From assembly GCF_015206885.1 (NCBI RefSeq), contig NZ_JADEXY010000002.1:1-64000 (forward strand): 64,000 nt of DNA, in the 5' to 3' direction. Position 1 is the first letter of the stretch. The number at the start of each line of letters is the position of its first letter. Of this stretch, positions 6,650-14,325 are shown in pieces. Below the pieces are notes generated by a model, which ran no database searches, had not been told where the DNA came from, and saw nothing but the letters and a program-made list of their open reading frames with translations. Origin of the DNA: Microcystis aeruginosa LEGE 91341 (lineage in GTDB: Bacteria > Cyanobacteriota > Cyanobacteriia > Cyanobacteriales > Microcystaceae). The translations under genes and the position numbers were made by a program.

Positions 6650-8698
6650 TTAAGGCGATGGATGTTGCTGTTGTCGCATTATTTGTAAGTTTTCCCGAAT
6701 TGTAACAGTATTAGGGTGATTCTCCCCTAAAGCTTGGGTAGCAATATTAATCGCTTCTAGATAGCGAGGTTCTGCTTCTGTGTACCTGCCTTGGGATTCG
6801 TACAATCCTGCTAAATTATTGAGGGAAGTTGCCACATCGGGATGATTGTCTCCTAAGAGTTGTTTTCTCAAATCTAATGCTTCTACAAGGAGAGGTTCTG
6901 CTTCTGTGTACCTGCCTTGGGAACGGTATAATTCTGCTAAATTGTTGAGGGAACTTGCCACAGAGGGATGATTGTCTCCTAAGAGTCGTTTTCTCGAATC
7001 TAATGCTTGTAGATAGAGAGGTTCTGCTTCTGTGTACCTGCCTTGGGAATCGTACAATGCTGCTAAATTGTTGAGGGAACTTGCCACATCGGGATGATTG
7101 TCTCCTAAGAGTTGTTTATGCAAATCTAATGCTTGTAGATAGAGAGGTTCCGCTTCTGTGTACCTGCCTTGGGAACGGTATAATTCTGCTAAATTGTTGA
7201 GGGAAGTTGCCACATGGGGATGATTGTCTCCTAAGAGTTGTTTTTTCAAATCTAATGCTTCTACAAGGAGAGGTTCCGCTTCTGTGTACCTGCCTTGGGA
7301 AAGGTACAATCCTGCTAAATTGTTGAGGGAACTTGCCACAGAGGGATGATTGTCTCCTAAGTGGGTTCGAGTTGCGGTTAAACAATCTTGATAGTAGGGT
7401 TCAGCAGTAGCATACAATCCTTGTCCTTGATAATACCGAGCTAAACCTGTATAGGACCAAAATAAATCCTCATCAGCAATATATTCTGAATATTCCTTGA
7501 CAGATGCTTGCAGATGGGGAAGGAAAGGTTTAAATTCTTCAACTTTTTTCAGAGTCGGATTATATGGCATTTCCGCCGATTTCTTCGCCATAATCTCACA
7601 ATAACGGCGTTTTGCGGGTTCTGCGTGGGGTGATGCTTCTAACTTATCCCGAAAGTAGCGACGCAACAGGGGATGAATTTCGTGCCAACCATCACGATTA
7701 TCCTGAACTAAGCTCAGGTGAACTAAGCTATCGGTTAACCATTCCTCCACTGTATCCCCATCTTCATCGGGAAATAAATCCAGAATCATTTCTTTGGGAA
7801 AGGGCGCAAGAGCGAATAAACTGAGGTAAAGTGCCAAAATTTGGGCTTCTGGTGCGCTGTTCAATTCGTCCCAACTGAGATTAAAGGCAGCTTTTAACCC
7901 TCTTTCCGCAGTCATTTCCCCATGAAACTTGGGATTTTTCTCTAAGATTGGCTCATCTAAGCCGTTTTCGGCTAATTTATCGCGTATTTTGCTAATTTTC
8001 CAATCCTGTCGTCGTTTTAGCAACCTTGCCACCAATTCTAACCCTAAGGGTAAATAACCCAAATCCTGACATAATAATTTAGCTGCCTCAATTTGTGTGT
8101 CAATTCTGTTATCTGCTCTGTTATCTGCAAGGTAGGAACGCAATAAATCAAGTGCATCTTCTTCTTTTAGCACTTTTACCCGAAAAGTTGTAATTGTCGC
8201 TGATAAATATTCTTTGCGAGTGGTAATTAAAACCTGAAAGCGTTTCTCTTCTTGCGGTGGTAAATAATCCCTAATTTGCTGATAATCCCGCACATCATCA
8301 AAAATAATTAGGACATTTCCCGCTAACCAGTTTTGCCAGCAATAACGAATTTTTTCCTCTAATTCTCCCTCGTCTGGTAAAGTTAATTTGAGATATAACC
8401 GCGCAAAATCTAAAATGGAAGTACCGATATCAACGGGTTGGCGAGTTGCCACATTTAGCCAACATATACCCCCGGGATAGGCTTTTTCCTGCCATTGTTG
8501 CCAGCCAAACTGTCGGGCTAGTTCGGTTTTACCTATGCCTCCCATTCCCGTTAAGGTAGATATAGCAAGCGTTTGGGATTGTTGTAATTGAGTTTTTAAG
8601 TCAATTAATTCCTGATCCCTACCAACAAATTTAGGGATATTACTATTAGATAAATTGTGAGGATGTTGTTTAACCTGTTCCTGAACAGGCGGCTGCAG
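6650..8698 (-). CDS. NB-ARC/TPR (NLR-like STAND) protein, locus 1; no start codon after the upstream in-frame TGA
   Basis: The open frame encodes 682 residues from the codon after TGA. It holds KFVGRD, the P-loop GMGGIGKT, Walker B VLIIFDDV, the LITTR sensor, the LPLGLELVA motif and a winged-helix-like region. About six 42-residue TPRs follow (pattern LYxSQGRYTEAEPLY). Such STAND ATPases sense a trigger through the repeat domain and oligomerise; in bacteria many are anti-phage. The first ATG (8543-8545) lies inside the P-loop, so it cannot be the true start. No ATG, GTG or TTG occurs in the 51 codons before it. The frame joins directly to the gene at 8699-9091. Readthrough would give an 813-residue fusion. 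Confidence 0.85.
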   Translation of the reverse strand: MQPPVQEQVKQHPHNLSNSNIPKFVGRDQELIDLKTQLQQSQTLAISTLTGMGGIGKTELARQFGWQQWQEKAYPGGICWLNVATRQPVDIGTSILDFARLYLKLTLPDEGELEEKIRYCWQNWLAGNVLIIFDDVRDYQQIRDYLPPQEEKRFQVLITTRKEYLSATITTFRVKVLKEEDALDLLRSYLADNRADNRIDTQIEAAKLLCQDLGYLPLGLELVARLLKRRQDWKISKIRDKLAENGLDEPILEKNPKFHGEMTAERGLKAAFNLSWDELNSAPEAQILALYLSLFALAPFPKEMILDLFPDEDGDTVEEWLTDSLVHLSLVQDNRDGWHEIHPLLRRYFRDKLEASPHAEPAKRRYCEIMAKKSAEMPYNPTLKKVEEFKPFLPHLQASVKEYSEYIADEDLFWSYTGLARYYQGQGLYATAEPYYQDCLTATRTHLGDNHPSVASSLNNLAGLYLSQGRYTEAEPLLVEALDLKKQLLGDNHPHVATSLNNLAELYRSQGRYTEAEPLYLQALDLHKQLLGDNHPDVASSLNNLAALYDSQGRYTEAEPLYLQALDSRKRLLGDNHPSVASSLNNLAELYRSQGRYTEAEPLLVEALDLRKQLLGDNHPDVATSLNNLAGLYESQGRYTEAEPRYLEAINIATQALGENHPNTVTIRENLQIMRQQQHPSP

Positions 8699-8710
8699 TC
8701 AGGTTTTATT
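8690..8710 (-). other. In-frame TGA junction, candidate readthrough site (locus 1)
   Basis: On the minus strand the codons run ATC-AAT-AAA-ACC-TGA-CTG-CAG-CCG. The reading frame is the same before and after the TGA and stays open for 682 codons. The same junction, TGA-CTA-CAG-CCG-CCT, occurs at 52337-52351 in the paralogous locus. UGA is the leakiest stop in bacteria. Readthrough is inferred, not proven. Confidence 0.55.
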
Positions 8711-9091
8711 GATGTTTATAGTTTCTGCTTGATAAACGTCACCAATCTCACCCTGATTCTGTAAATTTTGACCTCCAGAATTAGTCTGGTTCATACTACT
8801 ATTATCCTGAATTTTTAAGGATTGAATTTCTGTTGCTAAACCCTTGACTTGTTCGGCGAAATCTGCTTCATCATTCATGGCAACTTTTAAATAATCTGCT
8901 ACTTTTTCTAGATCAGTTTTTGAACCTTTGTCAGCAGCTTGTAAAGCTTTTTCAGCATTAGGATTAGCTTTAAGTTTATTCCAGATGATTTGCCGCAAAG
9001 TATTAATTTTTTCTAGAGCAGCTTCGGTAAATTTTTCTACAGTAGTCTGAAATACCAAAGCAACAATTGTCGCCACTGTTATCGGTTCCAT
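8699..9091 (-). CDS. Small N-terminal effector-associated-type domain, locus 1
   Basis: The 130-residue protein starts MEPITVATIVALVFQ (a hydrophobic helix), continues with a helical bundle (LRQIIWNKLKANPNAEKAL, DEADFAEQVKGLATEIQ) and ends in an Asn/Gln/Gly-rich stretch (MNQTNSGGQNLQNQGEIGD) and ININKT before TGA. It resembles the decayed gene at 49991-50449 in layout. In NLR-like proteins a domain of this kind normally sits on the same chain as NB-ARC and sends the output signal. The N/Q/G-rich end resembles amyloid-type signalling segments; this is speculative. The stop is in frame with the NB-ARC gene. Confidence 0.65.
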   Translation of the reverse strand: MEPITVATIVALVFQTTVEKFTEAALEKINTLRQIIWNKLKANPNAEKALQAADKGSKTDLEKVADYLKVAMNDEADFAEQVKGLATEIQSLKIQDNSSMNQTNSGGQNLQNQGEIGDVYQAETININKT

Positions 9092-9197
9092 AGATAAAAT
9101 TGGGGTGATGAGGGTTAACTTACTTAACTGGTTTTTGGGGGTTAAGTTGCCAGCAATTAAACAACTCTTACCCCCATCATAGAACTTGTAATTTCAT

Positions 9198-11003
9198 TTA
9201 GGCGGGTACTTCAATTTTACCCTGTCCAGCTAATCCAAAAGCGGCATGAACCACTTGTAGGGCCCTGACTCCATCTTCCTGATTCACCACACAACTGATT
9301 TTTATATCAGAAGTAGCAATCATCAAAATATTAATTTTCTCCTTTGCTAAAGCTTCAAAAAAGCGTGCTGCTACCCCCGGTTGTCCTTCCATTCCTGAAC
9401 CAACAATGCTCACTTTGGCCACATCATTATTAACCACCACTTCCTGTAAACCCAAACTTTCCGATAGTTCTAAAAGGATTTTTTGGGCGGAATTAGCATC
9501 AGCTTGGGGTAAAGTAAAAGCGATATCCCGTCGGGGAATACCATCGACAATGCGACAGCGTTGGGATTGAATAATCATATCGACACTGACATTTTTTGCC
9601 GCTAAAACCGAGAAAATTCTCGCCGCCATCCCGGGGCGATCCGGGACGTTACGAATAGCCATTTGTGCCTGATTATTATCTAGGGCCACTCCCCTGACTG
9701 GGACTAAATTTTTAGGGATTTCGCGATTAGCAACTTTAGCAGAATACTCCACTTGAAAAGCATCACAAAGGACTTTAATTGCTTTTTCTCCGTCCGCTTC
9801 ATCGATGACACAACTGACTTTTACTTCAGAAGTGGAGATCATTTCGATATTAATTGCCGCTGCGGCCAAAGTGCTAAATATTTGGGCAGCAATTCCCGGC
9901 CGGCCGATCATACCGGCGCCGGTAATGGCGATTTTAGCGGCCCCGGATTCGATAATCACTTCCGCTTCCTCTGTATTCGTGGGATGGGAACGTAAAACCG
10001 GTGCGATCGCTTCGGCCACGGATTGGGCTTTTTTCAAGGCATTTCCCATCACCGTAAAGGCGATATCGTTGCTGTCACCCTCGTGAATCGATTGAATAAT
10101 TAAATCTACGTCCACCTGTTGATGGGCAATTTCCCCGAATAAACGGGCAGCAATACCGGGACGATCCGGAACCCGTAAAAGGGCGATTTTCGCCTGATTG
10201 CCCTCAAATTCCACCGCATCCACTGCTTTTGTCAATTCCAATCCTTGCAGGGTGCGCGGTTTCGGTGCCGGGGATGTCACCCAAGTACCAGGCTCATCAG
10301 TCCAACTGGAGCGGACAACCAGGGGAACCCCGAAATTTTTAGCGATTTCCACCGCTCGCGGGTGGAGAACTTTCGCCCCTAAACTGGCTAATTCGAGCAT
10401 CTCATCGCAGGTAATTTCGTCTAAAAGACGCGCTTCGGGGACTAAACGGGGGTCAGTGGTGAGAATACCGGGTACATCGGTGTAAATTTCGCAAAAATCG
10501 GCTTTTAAGGCGGCTGCTAGGGCCACGGCCGAGGTATCGGAACCACCGCGCCCTAGGGTGGTAATCTCTAATTGATCACTATCGCTGACACCTTGAAAAC
10601 CAGCGACCACAACTACTTTACCCTCCGATAGATGCCGGGAGAGGCGATCGGTTTTAATTTCTAAAATACGGGCCCGACTATGTTCGGATTCCGTGACAAT
10701 TCCCACTTGAGCGCCGGTTAGGGAGATGGCCGGTTGTCCGATTTCCTCTAGGGCCATACTCATCAAGGCGATCGTCACCTGTTCCCCCGTGGATAATAAC
10801 ATATCCATCTCCCGGCGCGAGGGTTCGGCGGCGATTTGTTTGGCTAAATTGACCAATCCATCGGTGGTTTTCCCCATGGCAGAAACGACCACCACCACGG
10901 TGTTTCCTGCTATTACCGTATTTTTGACCCGTTGAGCGACCGATTGAATGCGTTCCACGGAACCTACCGATGTACCACCGTATTTTTGGACAATTACAGC
11001 CAT
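9198..11003 (-). CDS. lysC: Aspartate kinase
   Basis: The 601-residue enzyme phosphorylates aspartate, the first step toward lysine, threonine, methionine and isoleucine. The kinase domain starts with VQKYGGTSVGS (6-16) and has FQGVS and GRGGSDTSAVALAAAL. It is followed by four ACT-type regulatory repeats, seen as repeated IALLRVPDRPGIAARLF, ITGAGMIGRPGIAAQIF, IRNVPDRPGMAARIF and VGSGMEGQPGVAARFF. Four ACT units and about 600 residues are normal for cyanobacterial LysC, giving feedback control by lysine and threonine. ATG start at 11001-11003. It stands alone, and the candidate RNA just upstream is on the other strand. Confidence 0.95.
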   Translation of the reverse strand: MAVIVQKYGGTSVGSVERIQSVAQRVKNTVIAGNTVVVVVSAMGKTTDGLVNLAKQIAAEPSRREMDMLLSTGEQVTIALMSMALEEIGQPAISLTGAQVGIVTESEHSRARILEIKTDRLSRHLSEGKVVVVAGFQGVSDSDQLEITTLGRGGSDTSAVALAAALKADFCEIYTDVPGILTTDPRLVPEARLLDEITCDEMLELASLGAKVLHPRAVEIAKNFGVPLVVRSSWTDEPGTWVTSPAPKPRTLQGLELTKAVDAVEFEGNQAKIALLRVPDRPGIAARLFGEIAHQQVDVDLIIQSIHEGDSNDIAFTVMGNALKKAQSVAEAIAPVLRSHPTNTEEAEVIIESGAAKIAITGAGMIGRPGIAAQIFSTLAAAAINIEMISTSEVKVSCVIDEADGEKAIKVLCDAFQVEYSAKVANREIPKNLVPVRGVALDNNQAQMAIRNVPDRPGMAARIFSVLAAKNVSVDMIIQSQRCRIVDGIPRRDIAFTLPQADANSAQKILLELSESLGLQEVVVNNDVAKVSIVGSGMEGQPGVAARFFEALAKEKINILMIATSDIKISCVVNQEDGVRALQVVHAAFGLAGQGKIEVPA

Positions 11004-11094
11004 AGTTGTCAGCGCTAGAGACTTTCTATACTTTGTTCAATCTCCAACTTATCAAACTTCCTTAACGATAAGTGGTTTTGGTTAACATTCCTTA

Positions 11095-11254
11095 TGTTTT
11101 ATCGGACGTGATCTCAGTTTGGAGCTTTTGACTGGGAAAATATCCCGCGATTGAAACATCCGGACTCGGATAAGCTGCCGACTATCTAAATTAACCTGAG
11201 TTCGGGTTAAGCAGATGGAGGTAAAAGCCAATCAAGACGAAGGCTAGGTTTTTT
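11095..11254 (+). ncRNA. Candidate structured RNA with terminator (unidentified)
   Basis: This intergenic stretch folds plausibly as one long hairpin-like RNA. TTGGAGCTTTT (11119-11129) pairs with AAAAGCCAA (11223-11231), GGGAAAATATCCC (11134-11145 region) is a small hairpin, and ATCTAAATTAACC pairs with GGGTTAAGCAGAT. An alternative stem AGCC (11226-11229) with GGCT (11242-11245) followed by TTTTTT (11249-11254) looks like a terminator. The overall shape (closed rod with bulges, about 160 bases) would suit a 6S-like RNA, but I cannot match the sequence to any known family. The direction is set by the poly-T. Confidence 0.35.
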
Positions 11255-11402
11255 GGGTCGGTGACAATAAGCAATTAGTCCAGACAGAAGGTTAACCCCA
11301 AAATTCCCAGGGGAAGGATGCCTGGAATGTTCAATTTGGGAGATATTATACTAAATCCGTTGAGTATAGGCTACATATCAGGACAGGCAAAAGAGGGAAT
11401 AA

Positions 11403-11435
11403 ATAATCAGTCTTTAATAACCAGATTTAGTATTA
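11403..11435. repeat. 33-base dispersed repeat, copy 2
   Basis: It matches 351-383 with one mismatch. It lies in an otherwise empty stretch (11255-11504) between the candidate RNA and the relic block. Confidence 0.5.
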
Positions 11436-11504
11436 TTGAATTTATCGTTAATTATGTCAATAATCGAGCGTTTACGAGATAAAAAAGTGATGCAATTCAG
11501 ACTT

Positions 11505-11860
11505 AAATTGGCGGTTTATCGATTACTCTACTTAAATCTTCTGTAAAACTTGGCCATAGACAAAATCGGCCAACTGTACCCCTCCACACTTTTCTATAGG
11601 GATTTAGTTCGATCATAAAATAGCAACAGATCAAGAGATTACAGGTCAAATATGCCGAAATTTGTTATCTGGGGTAGTTATTGTGAAAACCTGCTGGAAA
11701 AACGCGCACCCTATCGTCAAGCGCATCTAGAGGGGTTAAATCTGGAGAAATAACGGACAATTCTCATTAATATCGCATTAAAGGCAGATTTAAGCCAAGT
11801 TTTTGCAATTTATCAGGCAGCCAGTCAGAAGTGCGTGAATTAGACGATGGGGGTTCAGTT
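11505..11860. pseudogene. Decayed, internally deleted copy of the haloperoxidase-yciI region
   Basis: Bases 11514-11568 match the 3' end of the haloperoxidase gene (19642-19704). They are joined directly to sequence matching the region upstream of, and within, the YciI gene (from about 21150). The roughly 1.4 kb in between is absent. The yciI-like part (11652-11860) begins with the same ATG context and MPKFV start but has an in-frame TAA after LNLEK and later frameshifts, so it cannot make the protein. It is a clear local duplication followed by deletion and decay. Confidence 0.8.
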
Positions 11861-11955
11861 GTCATTATTCTTCAGTTGTAAACATCGAAAAAATGCTTAC
11901 AGCGGACTATAATATAAGTCCATCCCCTCTAGATTGATCCCTAAAGAGTGAAAAA

Positions 11956-13731
11956 ATGGTAGATAACCAAATTGATTTACGCTGGTGGCTACTGAGCAAC
12001 TTGGCAAGTATTCCATCTTTGTCAATTATTTACAGAATATCGGTAATATTCACTTTTATTATCCTCATTTTTTTAGCTTTTTCTCCTCTTATATTCCCAA
12101 GAACTCCCACGAGTAAGCTCCAGAAGTTTTTATCGTCAAATCTAATATTTATTATATCTTTAGTTACTTTTATTTTAGCAGCACGCTGGCCAGGTTTCTT
12201 GTCACCAATGCTAGACCCAGACGAGGGTCTGTTTATCGCAGGTGCAATGAAACTGTTGAAAGACCCAGTTTTCTGGCGTGCGGTAGATGCCGGTTCATCT
12301 GGACCGCTCAATGTCTATCCTCTGACTCTACCAGCTTTTTTCGGGTTCAGAATTGAATATGCTAGTAGTCGTATTCTCGGCTTAATCATGATAACTGCTG
12401 CTATTGTTTGTCTTTATTATGCTTTATCCACTCTCTACGATAAGAGCCTTTCTCGTCTAGCAATAGTTCCCGTTGTTACCACTGTGGCCTTAATGAAAGA
12501 ATCAGGCTATGTGCATTATACAAGTGAACATTTTTCAATTGCCATATTAAGTGTGGCTTTGTTAATTGTTTGTAAATATTATGCTGGTAATTCATCTAAT
12601 CCTAATCGGCTGATATTTGCCTTGGGTTTTATCCTCGGACTTACTCCCTTTGCCAAAATGCAGTCAGTTCCTATAGCTTTCTCAATTGCTTGTATATTTT
12701 TGCACATACTCTGGCTAAAAAGCAGCGGAAGAGGTCAATTTATCAGGAGTCTTGCTGCTTTCTTTCTTGGGGTAATATTGTTCTCAGCTTTAGTCGTATT
12801 ATATCTAATAATTTTCTCAATATATGATGCTTTCTGGACATCTTATATAGAACAGAATTTATTGATTTATTCTACCCATGGTTTGGAAGGAAATCTAACG
12901 CAAGTAAGCTTTTTGGCAAAAATTAACATATTTCTGGATATGTTAGTAAAAGTGCAAGATACACAGATGTTATTTTTATTAACAGCAATTGCATTGATAG
13001 TAGGAATACCATTTTTAATAATAAAGCGCTTTTTCTTAAGCCCAGATCAAGAGCAGTCTAACACATTTTGTTTTGTCTATTACAGTTTAGTTATTTTGGC
13101 TGCGTCGAGTTATTCAGTTATTAGACCAGGTAACAGTTTTCCTCATTATTTACTGTTTCTAATTATACCTAGTGGATTTCTCATCGGCGTGTTTTTAGGT
13201 GAACTTGCCAAAGTTTTACAAGTGTCAAAATTCACTCGTTCACACTTAAAATTATCTCTTTTAATAGGGGTAGTTTTTATTACAGTTGCTAGTAGTTTTT
13301 TACAATTTACTATAACAATAATATCAGATAACTTTTACCTGGATAATCGTAGAAGATTTGCTAAAAATTATCTCAGTCCAATTGCTAAAACTATTCTAAA
13401 TTATGCTTCTCCTGGTGAATCTATGGCTGTTTGGGGGGTGGAACCAGAGTTATATGTTGACACAGGCCTGGTACAAGCAATAAGAGATAGTGTTTCTTTT
13501 TGGCAAATCCTACCAGGTTCACTGCAAGAATATTTTTTAAAAAGATATGCAGACGATCTTATTAATTCTAATGCTAATTTATTTGTTGATGCTGTGGCTC
13601 CAAAAATGACTAGATTTAAAGATAGAGAAACCTACGGACACGAAGTTTTTCCTGAAATTGCTAGGGTTATCAAGGAAAATTATTGGCTAGTTGATGAAGT
13701 TCAAGGAGTTCGTATTTATCTTAAAAAATAA
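11956..13731 (+). CDS. Polytopic membrane glycosyltransferase-like protein (GT39/GT-C type)
   Basis: The 591-residue protein has about ten to twelve hydrophobic segments and a conserved acidic motif LDPDEG (86-91) in the first external loop. This is where GT-C enzymes of the ArnT/PMT class place their catalytic Asp-Glu. It ends in a soluble domain with WGVEPELYVDTG. Such enzymes move a sugar from a polyprenyl-phosphate carrier to protein, lipid or polysaccharide in the periplasm. Acceptor and donor are unknown. Codon use is AT-rich like its flanks. It has no obvious operon partners, and only a TATAAT at about 11908 is visible upstream. Confidence 0.7.
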   Translation: MVDNQIDLRWWLLSNLASIPSLSIIYRISVIFTFIILIFLAFSPLIFPRTPTSKLQKFLSSNLIFIISLVTFILAARWPGFLSPMLDPDEGLFIAGAMKLLKDPVFWRAVDAGSSGPLNVYPLTLPAFFGFRIEYASSRILGLIMITAAIVCLYYALSTLYDKSLSRLAIVPVVTTVALMKESGYVHYTSEHFSIAILSVALLIVCKYYAGNSSNPNRLIFALGFILGLTPFAKMQSVPIAFSIACIFLHILWLKSSGRGQFIRSLAAFFLGVILFSALVVLYLIIFSIYDAFWTSYIEQNLLIYSTHGLEGNLTQVSFLAKINIFLDMLVKVQDTQMLFLLTAIALIVGIPFLIIKRFFLSPDQEQSNTFCFVYYSLVILAASSYSVIRPGNSFPHYLLFLIIPSGFLIGVFLGELAKVLQVSKFTRSHLKLSLLIGVVFITVASSFLQFTITIISDNFYLDNRRRFAKNYLSPIAKTILNYASPGESMAVWGVEPELYVDTGLVQAIRDSVSFWQILPGSLQEYFLKRYADDLINSNANLFVDAVAPKMTRFKDRETYGHEVFPEIARVIKENYWLVDEVQGVRIYLKK

Positions 13732-13761
13732 TCCTACGCTGCCTTTCCTCTTGTTCTTAGT

Positions 13762-13993
13762 TAGGGGCTGCTGAAAAAGTTTGTTGGTGGGGTTAAGAGT
13801 CAGGAGTCAGGAGTCAGTAGCCAGTCGTTTCAGGCTTTGTTGTCCTCTTTTTTTTGTACCAGTTTGTGTAGTTAAATAAGGATAATACAAGGTTTTTGAA
13901 GGTCTTAATCCTATTTTCGCAGCATGAACATCGGATTTTAGCAGGTCAAAAGCCTTATTTTAAAAGGGTTTTACCATTATTCAGCAAGACCTA
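13762..13993. mobile_element. MITE-like element with imperfect terminal inverted repeats
   Basis: The left end TAGGGGCTGCTGAAAAA and the reverse complement of the right end, TAGGTCTTGCTGAATAA, agree at 13 of 17 positions over a 232-base element. The interior has short AGGAGTC direct repeats and no coding potential. This end type is common on IS elements of Microcystis-like genomes. The rest of the gap to 14325 shows only a short repeated CATTAA-containing motif near 14253 and 14277. Confidence 0.5.
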
Positions 13994-14325
13994 GTTAAAC
14001 AACCACTGAAGTGGTTACTACTAACCCGGAAGCTTGTAAACTGGATTTGATAACCGAATAAATATAGAATCTTTTCGCTAATTGTCTTGGAGAGATGGGT
14101 TAGTTATAATGACAAGTCTAGGATTTTCTGACGGAACTCTACTGCATAAGATTTCATTCGTTGTGCAATTTGGCTATCGTTAACGTTATACTTCATATTT
14201 ATGAAAAAGGCTAGAATTTAACGAATAATCTCTTTTAACCAAAGGTTTACGGGTCATTAAAGGAGAGTTTACCAGTCATTAATCCTTGAACTCTAGGGTA
14301 GTAAAGGCATCTTCATCACTACAGT

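Noticed and set aside
8699-8701. Selenocysteine or another dedicated recoding of TGA at the NB-ARC junctions
   Set aside because: I see no selenocysteine-type hairpin right after the TGA and cyanobacteria of this type are not known to use it; simple readthrough is the milder explanation.
9753-10485. Several plus-strand frames inside lysC
   Set aside because: They are reverse-strand shadows of a well conserved gene.
11004-11250. Lysine riboswitch in front of lysC
   Set aside because: The structured region and its terminator are oriented on the plus strand, away from lysC, and no lysine-riboswitch motif is seen.
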